A DNA stretch of 64,000 nucleotides from positions 316,696-380,695 of the forward strand of contig JAFXQB010000001.1 in assembly GCA_017527435.1 (NCBI GenBank), given 5' to 3'. The stretch comes from Salinivirgaceae bacterium (GTDB taxonomy: Bacteria; Bacteroidota; Bacteroidia; Bacteroidales; SZUA-534). Shown in pieces: positions 52,912-60,373 of this stretch. The position numbers and the translations under genes are program-made. The stretch's first letter is position 1; each line of letters begins with the position of its first letter. Below the pieces are notes generated by a model that worked only from the letters and a program-made list of their open reading frames with translations, made no database searches and was not told the DNA's origin.

Positions 52912-53364
52912 TTACGCTTGTGCTGACAACTTGTTCTGTTCGGCTTCAATCTCTTTGGCGAGCATTTTCTTACCAATAAAGTAATTGATTAAGAAGGCGA
53001 TACCGACAGCAATCATAATGGTGCTCATAAATCCCGAAAACCAAAGGTTGCTCGGTGTCATTCCGCCGCCAAAACTTGTGCAAAGACAGAAAATCGCCAA
53101 TCCAACACCCAGTAGTAATGTAATGCAGCCCCACAGCAGTTTGGCGAGCAGTTTCTCCTTCAGCAGTTTCTTTTTTTGTGTTGGCGCCATTTTCTTGAGC
53201 AGTTGCTCAATATCCACGTCTGAATTTTTTTCCATTGCGGCCAGCACAATCTGTGTGCGCGAGTTGTTTTCGATGATTCTGCGGCGGTTGTTCAGCCAGA
53301 CTATCATAATCGGAAGCACGCAGCAGATGGCGATTGGCACTAAAAGTTGAAATAAATTTTGCAT
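52912..53364 (-). CDS. Two-helix membrane protein (DUF6249-like)
   Basis: 150 aa. N-terminal helix (LLVPIAICCVLPIMIVWL), a charged coiled region (about 25-75, LEQLLKKMAPTQKKKLLKEKLLAK), two more hydrophobic segments (LLWGCITLLLGVGLAIFCLC and GFMSTIMIAVGIAFLINYFI). The pattern resembles the DUF6249 family found beside ECF sigma factors in Bacteroidota. It is first in the operon with the sigma and anti-sigma-like genes. Confidence 0.65.
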   Translation of the reverse strand: MQNLFQLLVPIAICCVLPIMIVWLNNRRRIIENNSRTQIVLAAMEKNSDVDIEQLLKKMAPTQKKKLLKEKLLAKLLWGCITLLLGVGLAIFCLCTSFGGGMTPSNLWFSGFMSTIMIAVGIAFLINYFIGKKMLAKEIEAEQNKLSAQA

Positions 53365-53518
53365 TTTCTTAAATTTTTAATTGTTAGACTTCTGTTTTTT
53401 GAACCGTTGACTTTCGTCTTCTTCCGTCGCGACTCGGCAGAGCTTAATCGAGATTATCTCTGCTCTCGCTGCTCCGTCAGTTCGCCTAAATAACAAGTCT
53501 GCCAGGCAAAAGGTGACG
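53365..53518. other. Spacer without a recognised gene
   Basis: This part holds the upstream region of the sigma operon. No TAnnTTTG box is clear. One minus-strand frame of 63 codons (53377-53568) has no features. Confidence 0.4.
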
Positions 53519-53600
53519 TCAATTATAAAGTTTTTTCTTGATATGCCGACTTTCGTCGATGGTAGCAAGTGTAGCTATGGCACAAACTATTGGCGCACAG
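53519..53600 (-). pseudogene. Remnant C-terminus of a CDP-alcohol phosphatidyltransferase
   Basis: On the minus strand this stretch reads APIVCAIATLATIDESRHI then KKKLYN and stop (TGA at 53519-53521). It matches the C-terminal end of the intact phosphatidyltransferase gene at 54318 (APIVCIVATFAAIDESRQI, then RKKLI). DNA identity is 48 of 59 bases (53540-53598 against 54336-54394). The similarity stops abruptly upstream, at the point that corresponds to the last ~27 codons. The remnant and the intact 3' end bracket the MntA-HepT genes. Confidence 0.75.
53540..53598. repeat. Direct repeat, left copy (diverged gene end)
   Basis: 59 bp matching 54336-54394 with 11 mismatches, including a 19-bp identical core TGCCGACTTTCGTCGATGG. 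It flanks the toxin-antitoxin genes on the left. Confidence 0.85.
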
Positions 53601-53686
53601 TTATTTCACTGCGATAAAAAATATGATTTCGCTAATTCAAATAAAAGTTGCATTTTAGCAATTCAAAACCATATAGCATCGACACA

Positions 53687-53986
53687 ATGACTACACAAGC
53701 GATGACAAAAATAATTGCCGATTACTTCAAAACGCAACCTGTGGTGAAGGCGTGGTTGTTCGGCTCTTTCGCGCGCGGTGAAGAAACGCCTGAAAGTGAC
53801 ATCGACATATTAGTGCAGTATGACAATGATGCTCGCATCTCGTTACTGACCATTTCGCATATGATGGGCGAGTTGGAACAAAGCATCGGCCGGCGTGTCG
53901 ATTTGGTTGAGGATGGCTGCCTGCTGCCTTTTGCCGAAGAATCGGCTAATCGTGACAAACGCTTGATTTATGAGAGAGGAAGTTAG
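53687..53986 (+). CDS. mntA: MntA-type minimal nucleotidyltransferase antitoxin
   Basis: 99 aa. The nucleotidyltransferase signature GSFARGEETPESDIDILV (G-S-x10-D-x-D) is intact. In known HepT/MntA pairs this enzyme inactivates HepT by transferring AMP to a Tyr near the toxin's active site. It overlaps hepT by 17 bp, in the usual antitoxin-first order. ATG at 53687 is preferred; the frame stays open upstream to 53648. Confidence 0.88.
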   Translation: MTTQAMTKIIADYFKTQPVVKAWLFGSFARGEETPESDIDILVQYDNDARISLLTISHMMGELEQSIGRRVDLVEDGCLLPFAEESANRDKRLIYERGS

Positions 53987-54317
53987 GGACATTGAACGGT
54001 TGCGGCATATTCTTGATGCGGCAAATGTGCTTGCCAACTATACGCTGCATCATACGCTTGAAGAAGCGCAGACCGACCCAGTGGTGTACTTCGGCTTGGT
54101 TAAGCACGTCGAAATAATTGGTGAGGCCGTGTATAAACTGACGCAGCAATATCGTGCCAGCCATAACGACCTGAATTGGGGCGACATTGAGCGTATGCGC
54201 CACGTTTTGGTTCACGGATACTATAAGATACGACCAAGTCAACTTTGGGAAACTATTACTTCCGACATTCCGCAATTAAAACCGATTATCGAGCGGCTGA
54301 TTGCTGAATATGAATAA
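53970..54317 (+). CDS. hepT: HepT-type toxin (DUF86/HEPN)
   Basis: 115 aa helical HEPN protein. The ribonuclease motif R-x4-H-x-Y is seen as RHVLVHGYY, following the N-terminal VRDIERLRHILDAANVLANY. It is the target of the MntA modification. Its TAA ends at 54317 and the next gene's stop (opposite strand) begins at 54318, so the two 3' ends touch with no spacer. Confidence 0.9.
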   Translation: MREEVRDIERLRHILDAANVLANYTLHHTLEEAQTDPVVYFGLVKHVEIIGEAVYKLTQQYRASHNDLNWGDIERMRHVLVHGYYKIRPSQLWETITSDIPQLKPIIERLIAEYE

Positions 54318-54812
54318 TCAAATCAGTTTTTTTCTGATTTGCCGACTTTCGTCGATGGCGGCGAATGTGGCTACAATGCAAACTATTGGCGCACTATATT
54401 TTATGTCGATTACAGTCAAAGTCAGCGGCAGAGCGAACAGCAGTGCGCCCGCCACTTTGTTCATTGCCGAGTGAACGGCCGCGAACTGCCGCTTTTCGGC
54501 ATAGACCGAGACAATATTGAAAACCTTAATGCAGGCGATTGCGCCCGTCCAGACAATGAGCCAGACGGGAATGTTGACAACGGGAACAAGTTTTATCAGG
54601 CAGACAACGACAAAAGCCATATCGGCGGCAGTGTCGAACTTCGAACCAAACTCGCTTGCGGTGTTTGTGCGCCTTGCCACCCAGCCGTCGGCAATGTCGG
54701 AAACGCCAGCGGCGATATACAGCGCGAAGAACGTCGGCGTGAGCGCATTGCAGAACAAAATGGCTGCGCTGCACAAAATTCTGACGGTTGTTATGGCGTT
54801 TGCAAGGTTCAT
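54318..54812 (-). CDS. CDP-alcohol phosphatidyltransferase family protein
   Basis: 164 aa membrane enzyme. The metal-binding signature D-x2-D-G-x2-A-R-x8-G-x3-D-x3-D is seen in DIADGWVARRTNTASEFGSKFDTAADM. It joins a CDP-activated lipid to an alcohol; substrate undetermined. Hydrophobic segments follow. Its last codons are part of the repeat shared with 53540-53598, so its 3' end may have been restored by an insertion. ATG at 54812; downstream of the DUF6544 gene by 26 nt and likely in its operon. Confidence 0.88.
   Translation of the reverse strand: MNLANAITTVRILCSAAILFCNALTPTFFALYIAAGVSDIADGWVARRTNTASEFGSKFDTAADMAFVVVCLIKLVPVVNIPVWLIVWTGAIACIKVFNIVSVYAEKRQFAAVHSAMNKVAGALLFALPLTLTVIDIKYSAPIVCIVATFAAIDESRQIRKKLI
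54336..54394. repeat. Direct repeat, right copy (functional gene end)
   Basis: Counterpart of 53540-53598, lying inside the 3' end of the phosphatidyltransferase gene. Confidence 0.85.
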
Positions 54813-54838
54813 TCGGTGGAAACGGCGGCCAGTTGCGC

Positions 54839-55699
54839 TCACTTTTTCAGTTCCAGCTCATACTCTTTTGCGTCGAAATAAACCACTTCGCGGTCGGGGA
54901 AGATTTTGGTCACTTTGCAGAAGGAAGGCACTTTGAACTCATTGCCACTGTGAAAGTTACCGCCTTCGCAGCGCCAGCCGATATATCTGACGGTGCCGTC
55001 TTCGAGTTCTTCGGTCTGCCGCTGTTGGCTCTCGAATTTCAGAACGCCGTTCTCTTTGTCGAAACGGAAAACGCCTTCGCCACTGACGCCGTTGAATGTG
55101 ATTGCGGCTCGGCAACTAGCGCTGTCAACGTCTTCATATTCAATAAAATCAGATAGCAGAAACGACGGATTGAGCATTGCGTTTTCGGCCAGCAAGGTTA
55201 GGTACATCGTGCGTTCCATATTGGGCGCTTTTTGGTCGAAAAGTTGGAAATGTTTTGCAATGTAGCCCTTCATTCCGCCGCTGCGCATTGTGGTGTCGAA
55301 ATAGTCAACGCCTTCGAACGGAATGCCCATAATGGCTGATTTACAGAACGCTTCGCGGTGCGGGCGGTCGGCAAAAATCCACAGGTCGTAGTCCATCCGA
55401 ATGCTCACGCCCTTCTTCTCGTTGAACACGAAATCGGCTTGTCGGAAAAGGCAGTGCGTAATGTTGTGCTTTGGGGTGCCCGCAAGGCCGATAAATTCGC
55501 AGAAATCCTTCAGGCAGACGGGCAATCGGTTTATCTCGTCGGCCGTGCAAAGTCCCGCCGCTTGGGCTGTCCTGCCTTCACGCTCTTGCATTTCGGCTTT
55601 AAATTTCCGATAAATGTCTGATTCGCTGTAATTTAAAAATACGACCACGCCGCCAATGGCGACCAGAATGATTGCGGTTATGAGCATAAAACGTTTCAT
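54839..55699 (-). CDS. DUF6544-like membrane-anchored protein
   Basis: 286 aa. One N-terminal helix (MLITAIILVAIGGVVVFL), then an extracytoplasmic domain with LFRQADFVFNEKKGVSIRMDYDLW and RAAITFNGVSGEGVFRFDKE, as in the DUF6544/DUF6920 family. Function unknown. Its ATG overlaps the stop of the upstream GH35-like gene by one base (TAATG), pointing to coupled translation. Confidence 0.7.
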   Translation of the reverse strand: MKRFMLITAIILVAIGGVVVFLNYSESDIYRKFKAEMQEREGRTAQAAGLCTADEINRLPVCLKDFCEFIGLAGTPKHNITHCLFRQADFVFNEKKGVSIRMDYDLWIFADRPHREAFCKSAIMGIPFEGVDYFDTTMRSGGMKGYIAKHFQLFDQKAPNMERTMYLTLLAENAMLNPSFLLSDFIEYEDVDSASCRAAITFNGVSGEGVFRFDKENGVLKFESQQRQTEELEDGTVRYIGWRCEGGNFHSGNEFKVPSFCKVTKIFPDREVVYFDAKEYELELKK

Positions 55700-57336
55700 T
55701 ATTCGTAATCGTAGAGCGATATATGCAGGATTTTCCACTCGCCGCAGGATATTCGCGCGTGTCGGCCTTGGTGGTCTTGGTCGCCGTTGTGGCGGCGCAC
55801 AAAGTTTATCGCGCCTTGGTCGTCAATGGTCACTTCATCGACACAGAGAATGCCCTTGCGCGGCCCTTTGAACTGACTGCCGTTTTGCGTAGGCTTGTCG
55901 GTGCCGCCCGCGGCTATGAAACCGTCTTCGCCAAGCACAAGTTGCTGCTCGTGAGCCTTTTCGTAGGCCGAAGCAAACGTCACCACAACGCCTGTTCCCG
56001 CCAAAAGATAGTTGTTCGGGGCCAGTTTCAAGAGTACAGCGCCGCCTTCGGGCCAGACAGAGCCGTCGGTGGCGCGCGGGTCCCAAGGCAGGGTGAAATA
56101 GTGGCGGCAGGTTATCACCATATCGTTGTCGGTAATGACGCGCTCTTTGTCGTCGGCGTCGAACAGCAGGCCGTAAGATTGCAGCGGCTTGATTTTGGTT
56201 TGCCGATTTCGAATTTGCTTTAACAGTTTGTAGGCATTGGTAACGCTTTGTGTCTCAACGGGCTGCGCCTGGTCAATGGCGAAGGGTGAAAATCCAATGG
56301 CGCCGTGTTGGCCAAAAGCGTACATCGCCCTTGCGCCGCTGTTCTCGCAGCATCGGCTTTCGGGGATAAACAGCGGATTGCCAGGCAGCGCGTACTGGTC
56401 GGCCCAACCCTTGAATCCAGTGTCGTAAATGTCGGGGGCTATGCAGAGCAGTTGCGGCGCGCCCGCCCGCCAAATATCGATAAGGTGAGCCAGCGGTCCT
56501 GCCGACGGATATTGCCCAGGTTGGCGTCCGCGGCTGTTCATTGCGGCGTTCACGTAGAGCGGAATGTTGGTGTACTGCCTTGCTGTCTCGCAAAGGCGGC
56601 CCACATATCGGGCGTAGTTGTAAGCCATAAAAATCTCGTCGGTATATACGTCATTTCCAAACACTTCGGTCCAACTGTGGCCGTTGGCGTTGAACCGATT
56701 TTTGAGCCACGGGTGCAGTGTGCTGGCGTTGTTTTTCAGGTAGTCCATCAATTCCTTCGGAACGCCTTTGTTATAAACTTCGTCGGCCAACGGTGAGTGG
56801 TCGCGGGCATCTTCGAGCATACCAATCTCGTTCTCAACCTGCACCATCGTCACCACGTCGGCGGCCGTCTGGCTGATATGCTTCATCAGTTCGCCAAAGG
56901 CCTTGTTGTCGGCGTTGAACACGTTTTCCGAAAAGCAACTTGCAATCTCGAGTGGCTTGCCGCTGGCCGTCCGCGCCCGCGGAAACTGCCTGGTGTCGGT
57001 CTTGAACCACGACGGGGCGTAGCACGACATTGAGTTTTTCCAGGCCCCGAACCACAGAAACACAACTTTGAGTTGCAGTTGCCGCGCCTGCTCAACGGTG
57101 CGGTCGATAAGCGTGAAGTTGAACTGGCCAGGCGAAGGTTCCATCATTTCCCAATAGGCGGGCACCAGCACCGTGTTCAGCCCCAGGGCCTTCATCCGCG
57201 GCATCACATCGTCAATGTCGGCGACGCAGGTTGCGGCCGAATTGCTCAACTCGCCGCCCAAAATGAACAAGTCGTTCTGGGCCGCCACCGTCAGTGCGGT
57301 CAGCCCTGCAAAAATCGAGAGAAATATCCTTTTCAT
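55699..57336 (-). CDS. GH35-like beta-galactosidase with DUF5597 C-terminus
   Basis: 545 aa with signal peptide (MKRIFLSIFAGLTALTVAAQ). The barrel follows GH35/GH42 patterns: MPRMKALGLNTVLVPAYWEMMEPSPGQFNF, MVQVENEIGML (acid/base Glu) and NPLFIPESRCCENSG (nucleophile Glu). The last ~180 residues match the DUF5597 beta domain. Likely an exo-beta-galactosidase acting in the periplasm; substrate not known. ATG at 57336 gives the signal peptide; the upstream frame extension is rejected. Confidence 0.85.
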   Translation of the reverse strand: MKRIFLSIFAGLTALTVAAQNDLFILGGELSNSAATCVADIDDVMPRMKALGLNTVLVPAYWEMMEPSPGQFNFTLIDRTVEQARQLQLKVVFLWFGAWKNSMSCYAPSWFKTDTRQFPRARTASGKPLEIASCFSENVFNADNKAFGELMKHISQTAADVVTMVQVENEIGMLEDARDHSPLADEVYNKGVPKELMDYLKNNASTLHPWLKNRFNANGHSWTEVFGNDVYTDEIFMAYNYARYVGRLCETARQYTNIPLYVNAAMNSRGRQPGQYPSAGPLAHLIDIWRAGAPQLLCIAPDIYDTGFKGWADQYALPGNPLFIPESRCCENSGARAMYAFGQHGAIGFSPFAIDQAQPVETQSVTNAYKLLKQIRNRQTKIKPLQSYGLLFDADDKERVITDNDMVITCRHYFTLPWDPRATDGSVWPEGGAVLLKLAPNNYLLAGTGVVVTFASAYEKAHEQQLVLGEDGFIAAGGTDKPTQNGSQFKGPRKGILCVDEVTIDDQGAINFVRRHNGDQDHQGRHARISCGEWKILHISLYDYE

Positions 57337-57581
57337 TATCCTTAACTGTTTTGTCAAAAATATGAAAAACTTCTGTTTCGGCGGTGGTTGCGCGCCTTGG
57401 ATTTTTTTTGAATTACATTGCAACGAATGTGATTTGTGTTGTAAGAATGATTATTGCATCCGATAGGAAATAAAATTCAGCCTTTTTGTTTGTTGGCTCC
57501 ACATTTATTTTGCTAAATGCGAAATCGGAACCCTGATAACCGTTTTCAGTTTTTCGGGCGCTGTTTTTGTATCGCTTTTTT

Positions 57582-58277
57582 CTATTCATTGTAACAATCT
57601 GATTCCCAAACCAACGGATTGTGTTCAATGTATTCGGCAATGCGGTTCATTTCGTTTTGGTTACGCACAATGCGGTCGTGGTAGCGCGGTTGCCACGCAA
57701 AGGGAATTCCGTTTTCGCGGGCGAAACGGGTGACAGCGGATTTGAAACGACCGATTATATGCGATAAACGTCCGCAACAATTCGCCCTGCGCTGCATTTC
57801 CAAATTGATTCCATTTTCCGTTGTTTGCGGCGTTGTATGGTTGTCGCATTGTGGCGTTGTAGGGCTGTCACACTGTGGCAGCCGCACATCATCCGCACCA
57901 CGGCTGCCGTAATACGACAGCCCTACATTGGTTTGGTCTCGCCCATCATCTGCACCACGGCTGCCGTGATACGACAGCCCTACATTGGTGCGTGGTAACG
58001 CGTTGTTTTCGTTGTGTTTATCATCGCTGATTATCACAATCAAATGAATATGGTTAGGCATAATTACGTACAAAGGCACATCAACATCCTGATTTATTTC
58101 ACCGATTTTTTCAATGCATTGTTTGGTGTATTCCCCCACCGCCGTCAATTGCGTTTGGCCATCGCGCACCTCACCGAAATAATGTTCACGGCCGCTGGTG
58201 CAAATGGTGACAAAATATTCTGCACCATTGTAATTGTGCCAATTGGCGCGGGGCGTATGTCGGACGGGGAATGGCAT
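57582..58277 (-). CDS. REP-associated tyrosine transposase with REP hairpins in its own frame
   Basis: 231 aa, Y1/HUH transposase of the RAYT (TnpA-REP) type. The HUH motif is in YVIMPNHIHLIVII, preceded by AEYFVTICTSGREHYFGEV. The C-terminal part, SHIIGRFKSAVTRFARENGI and FAWQPRYHDRIVRNQNEMNRIAEYIEHNPLVW, is typical and includes the candidate catalytic Tyr. Between these parts lies a variable insert: two 19-residue repeats (starting TNVGLSY) and two 8-residue repeats (starting PQCD) that are encoded by REP hairpins (57829-57983). RAYTs copy or move REP elements as single strands. It starts 12 nt after the upstream restriction gene half. Confidence 0.9.
   Translation of the reverse strand: MPFPVRHTPRANWHNYNGAEYFVTICTSGREHYFGEVRDGQTQLTAVGEYTKQCIEKIGEINQDVDVPLYVIMPNHIHLIVIISDDKHNENNALPRTNVGLSYHGSRGADDGRDQTNVGLSYYGSRGADDVRLPQCDSPTTPQCDNHTTPQTTENGINLEMQRRANCCGRLSHIIGRFKSAVTRFARENGIPFAWQPRYHDRIVRNQNEMNRIAEYIEHNPLVWESDCYNE
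57829..57876. repeat. Two tandem 24-bp units inside the transposase gene
   Basis: 57829-57852 and 57853-57876 differ at five of 24 positions. They encode the PQCDNHTT / PQCDSPTT repeat (8 codons each), so the frame is kept. The second unit contains the foot of the REP hairpin at 57859. Confidence 0.8.
57859..57883 (+). repeat. REP hairpin, plus orientation
   Basis: GTAG (57859-57862) followed by a 9-bp stem with a 3-nt loop (57863-57883; one G.T pair), starting GGCTGTCAC and ending GTGGCAGCC. Confidence 0.8.
57902..57926 (-). repeat. REP hairpin, minus orientation, copy 1
   Basis: On the minus strand GTAG then GGCTGTCGT-ATT-ACGGCAGCC, a 9-bp stem with one G.T pair. A second copy lies exactly 57 bp away. 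Confidence 0.85.
57959..57983 (-). repeat. REP hairpin, minus orientation, copy 2
   Basis: Same as the copy at 57902-57926 except one loop base (ATC). The 57-bp spacing equals 19 codons, so the transposase frame is preserved. Confidence 0.85.
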
Positions 58278-58289
58278 TGGTGTGGATGG

Positions 58290-59495
58290 TTATTGTTGAT
58301 TATCAATCTCTCCCATAATCCGTTCGGTTTCTTGAAGAACGTAGATTATTTGCTGATAATGGCGGACATCTTCAAACGAGAGTGTGCGGCCACGGCGGTC
58401 TTTGAGCCATTTTTGAGCGGGTTGGTAGCCGCCAATGTAGAAATTCCACGCCGACTCGGGCACGCCATCGAAATATTGGGTGGCGTTGATATAGACGCGG
58501 CCCTGACGGTACTCGGCCTTATCCGCTTCCATTGAGCCCGACTCGGGGAAGGTGACTTGCGGCGCGGGCAGATTGTGCATTAGGTGCAACTGGCGCAGAC
58601 GGTTGCCTGCGTTGCGGTAACGCTCAAACTCTTGGGCGCTGGCAGGGTACGGAATGCGCGGAAAATCCACTTTCAAGAACTCTTTGTATTTGGTGCGATA
58701 CGACGGCGAGTGCAGCACTCCATAAATGTAATCGAAAACCAGCTCGGGCGCGGCCTCGCGGCCAATGGCGGCGTTTATCTGCTGCCATATTTTCTCATCT
58801 AAATTAGCGCGGCGCGCGGTCTCTAACGAGTCGTCTTCGGGATAGAGATATAAGGGGAAAAATCGACAATTATCAAAAGAAGATATTCCGTCTTTGTCAA
58901 CCAATGTTGACGCAACAAAATAATTGTTACACATATCTCTACGTGTATTTCTCACCGCCAAAAGAACAATATTTTCTTTGAGTAAATGCAAAGATTCGGG
59001 CATTCTTGGACGAGCCATAAAACCACTTGATTTACCTGTGTAATATGTCCATCTGTGGTCAAATGGTCTATATAAAACTTGGGCGAATTGCCCCTTGTTT
59101 TGTTTAATATCTCGTTGTGCCCAATCTACTTTCCACGCTATTCCATCATCACCAATATTCAATATATTTCTACATTCTTCAGCAGATTTGTTTTTCAATG
59201 TATTGATTATTGTTTCTATATCATTTTGTATGTATTGATACACAAAATTATCCCTTTTTGTTTGTATACCTGAATTGCAAACTTTCATCAATTCATCAAT
59301 CTTGAATCCTTTTTCATATTCGTCTTGCAAAGAGAAATCTTTAGGAACAAAGAAGAATTGCGGTGCCTGCGGATTAAGTTGCTGCCACTGAATGGTTTGC
59401 AGAGTATTTTCCTGCAAGAATTGGTATTTGTTTTCACGCTCGCCGTAAAGGTCGAAGTGGAAAACTTGGCAAGTGTGTTTAGATTGTTCGCTCAT
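58290..59495 (-). CDS. C-terminal half of a split type IIG/ISP-like restriction-modification enzyme
   Basis: 401 aa. It begins MSEQSKHTCQVFHFDLYGER, a motif normally internal to single-chain nuclease-methylase enzymes, just after the methylase domain. It goes on with RPFDHRWTYYTGKSSGFMARPR, ENIVLLAVRNTRRD, FFPLYLYPEDDS and DYIYGVLHSPSYRTKYKEFLKVDFPRIPYP, the region that sets target recognition. ATG at 59495 follows the BRO-N gene stop by 1 nt. It lacks any catalytic motif itself, so it must work with the N-terminal half at 60374. The frame continues upstream to 59648 in the antiphase of BRO-N and that part is rejected. Confidence 0.85.
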   Translation of the reverse strand: MSEQSKHTCQVFHFDLYGERENKYQFLQENTLQTIQWQQLNPQAPQFFFVPKDFSLQDEYEKGFKIDELMKVCNSGIQTKRDNFVYQYIQNDIETIINTLKNKSAEECRNILNIGDDGIAWKVDWAQRDIKQNKGQFAQVLYRPFDHRWTYYTGKSSGFMARPRMPESLHLLKENIVLLAVRNTRRDMCNNYFVASTLVDKDGISSFDNCRFFPLYLYPEDDSLETARRANLDEKIWQQINAAIGREAAPELVFDYIYGVLHSPSYRTKYKEFLKVDFPRIPYPASAQEFERYRNAGNRLRQLHLMHNLPAPQVTFPESGSMEADKAEYRQGRVYINATQYFDGVPESAWNFYIGGYQPAQKWLKDRRGRTLSFEDVRHYQQIIYVLQETERIMGEIDNQQ

Positions 59496-59496
59496 A

Positions 59497-60369
59497 TTAT
59501 TCTTCATTATCGGTGTTATGGTTGGGCAGTTTTTTCGCATCGTTTTCTTCAATGGGGCGTATGTAGTCAGTTGCCCGCTCTGAAGAAATGACAGTATGTC
59601 CGAGTCGGTGTTCAATGTCGGTTCGTGCATTGCGCGCCACCTCGCCACCTTCTTGTGCTGTTTGCTGTGTTTGGCTCATACCTTTGGGGTTGTTTTGTCG
59701 GGAAAGTTCGGTGGCTGTTACTTCGGCAAGGGTGTTTAGAGCAAGTTCTATGTTTGTCATATTGTCGCGCAGGTTTTCTTTAGTTAGTCCTTTGTGGCGT
59801 TTATACTCGCCTGTGGTCATTCCGCTCCACGCCTTGGTGAGAATGTTTGTGAGTATGGCAAAATCTTTCTGTTCGTGAACACCCGCGCGCTTCCATTCAT
59901 CGGTCAACTCCTTGCGCATCTCAATTGAGCGCATACGCTGGTTAATCCACTTGTCGGAATATCCTTGTCGGCGATAGTCCTCTACTGCCATTTGAAAAGT
60001 GAGTTCGGGGTCTATCATCTGGTCAATGCGCTGCGCTCCGATATTGGCAAGCCACTGCTTGACAGGCTCGGCTTTTTTTGACGGAACCGATTGAATAAGT
60101 CGGAAAACTCCCTCTAAATTAGCGGCTTGGGTTTGATAATACTTACCATCGGCAGCACGCATTCGAGTTGGGGGACAAATTGTCCCCCAACTGCTTTTCA
60201 GTTCGGGGTCCCGCTTTAGCATTTTTTTAATGTAGTCGCGTGGATTGACAGTATCTGTTAATATCTCCACAATATCTGCAACTGCAAAATAGTATTTCTC
60301 TTCCTTTTCGTTCCATACGATACGAACTTGTTTGCCTTCAAATAGTTTGATAATTGATTCGTTTGCCAT
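59497..60369 (-). CDS. BRO-N / DinD-like protein inserted between restriction gene halves
   Basis: 290 aa. N-terminal BRO-N-type domain (about 1-110): IIKLFEGKQVRIVWNEKEEKYYFAVADIVEILTDTVNPRDYIKKMLKR, EGVFRLIQSVPSKKAEPVKQWLA. The C-terminal part, DKWINQRMRSIEMRKELTDEWKRAGV and ILTKAWSGMTTGEYKRHKGL, resembles DinD. Related genes (RhuM, Fic, DinD types) sit between hsdM and hsdS in type I loci. Here it starts 4 nt after the N-terminal half and ends 1 nt before the C-terminal half. Function unknown; anti-repressor-like or regulatory role possible. Confidence 0.85.
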   Translation of the reverse strand: MANESIIKLFEGKQVRIVWNEKEEKYYFAVADIVEILTDTVNPRDYIKKMLKRDPELKSSWGTICPPTRMRAADGKYYQTQAANLEGVFRLIQSVPSKKAEPVKQWLANIGAQRIDQMIDPELTFQMAVEDYRRQGYSDKWINQRMRSIEMRKELTDEWKRAGVHEQKDFAILTNILTKAWSGMTTGEYKRHKGLTKENLRDNMTNIELALNTLAEVTATELSRQNNPKGMSQTQQTAQEGGEVARNARTDIEHRLGHTVISSERATDYIRPIEENDAKKLPNHNTDNEE

Positions 60370-60373
60370 AATT

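Noticed and set aside
57413..57640. A 75-codon minus-strand ORF between the GH35-like gene and the transposase
   Set aside because: It overlaps the transposase 3' end, shows no domain and has no promoter-like sequence.
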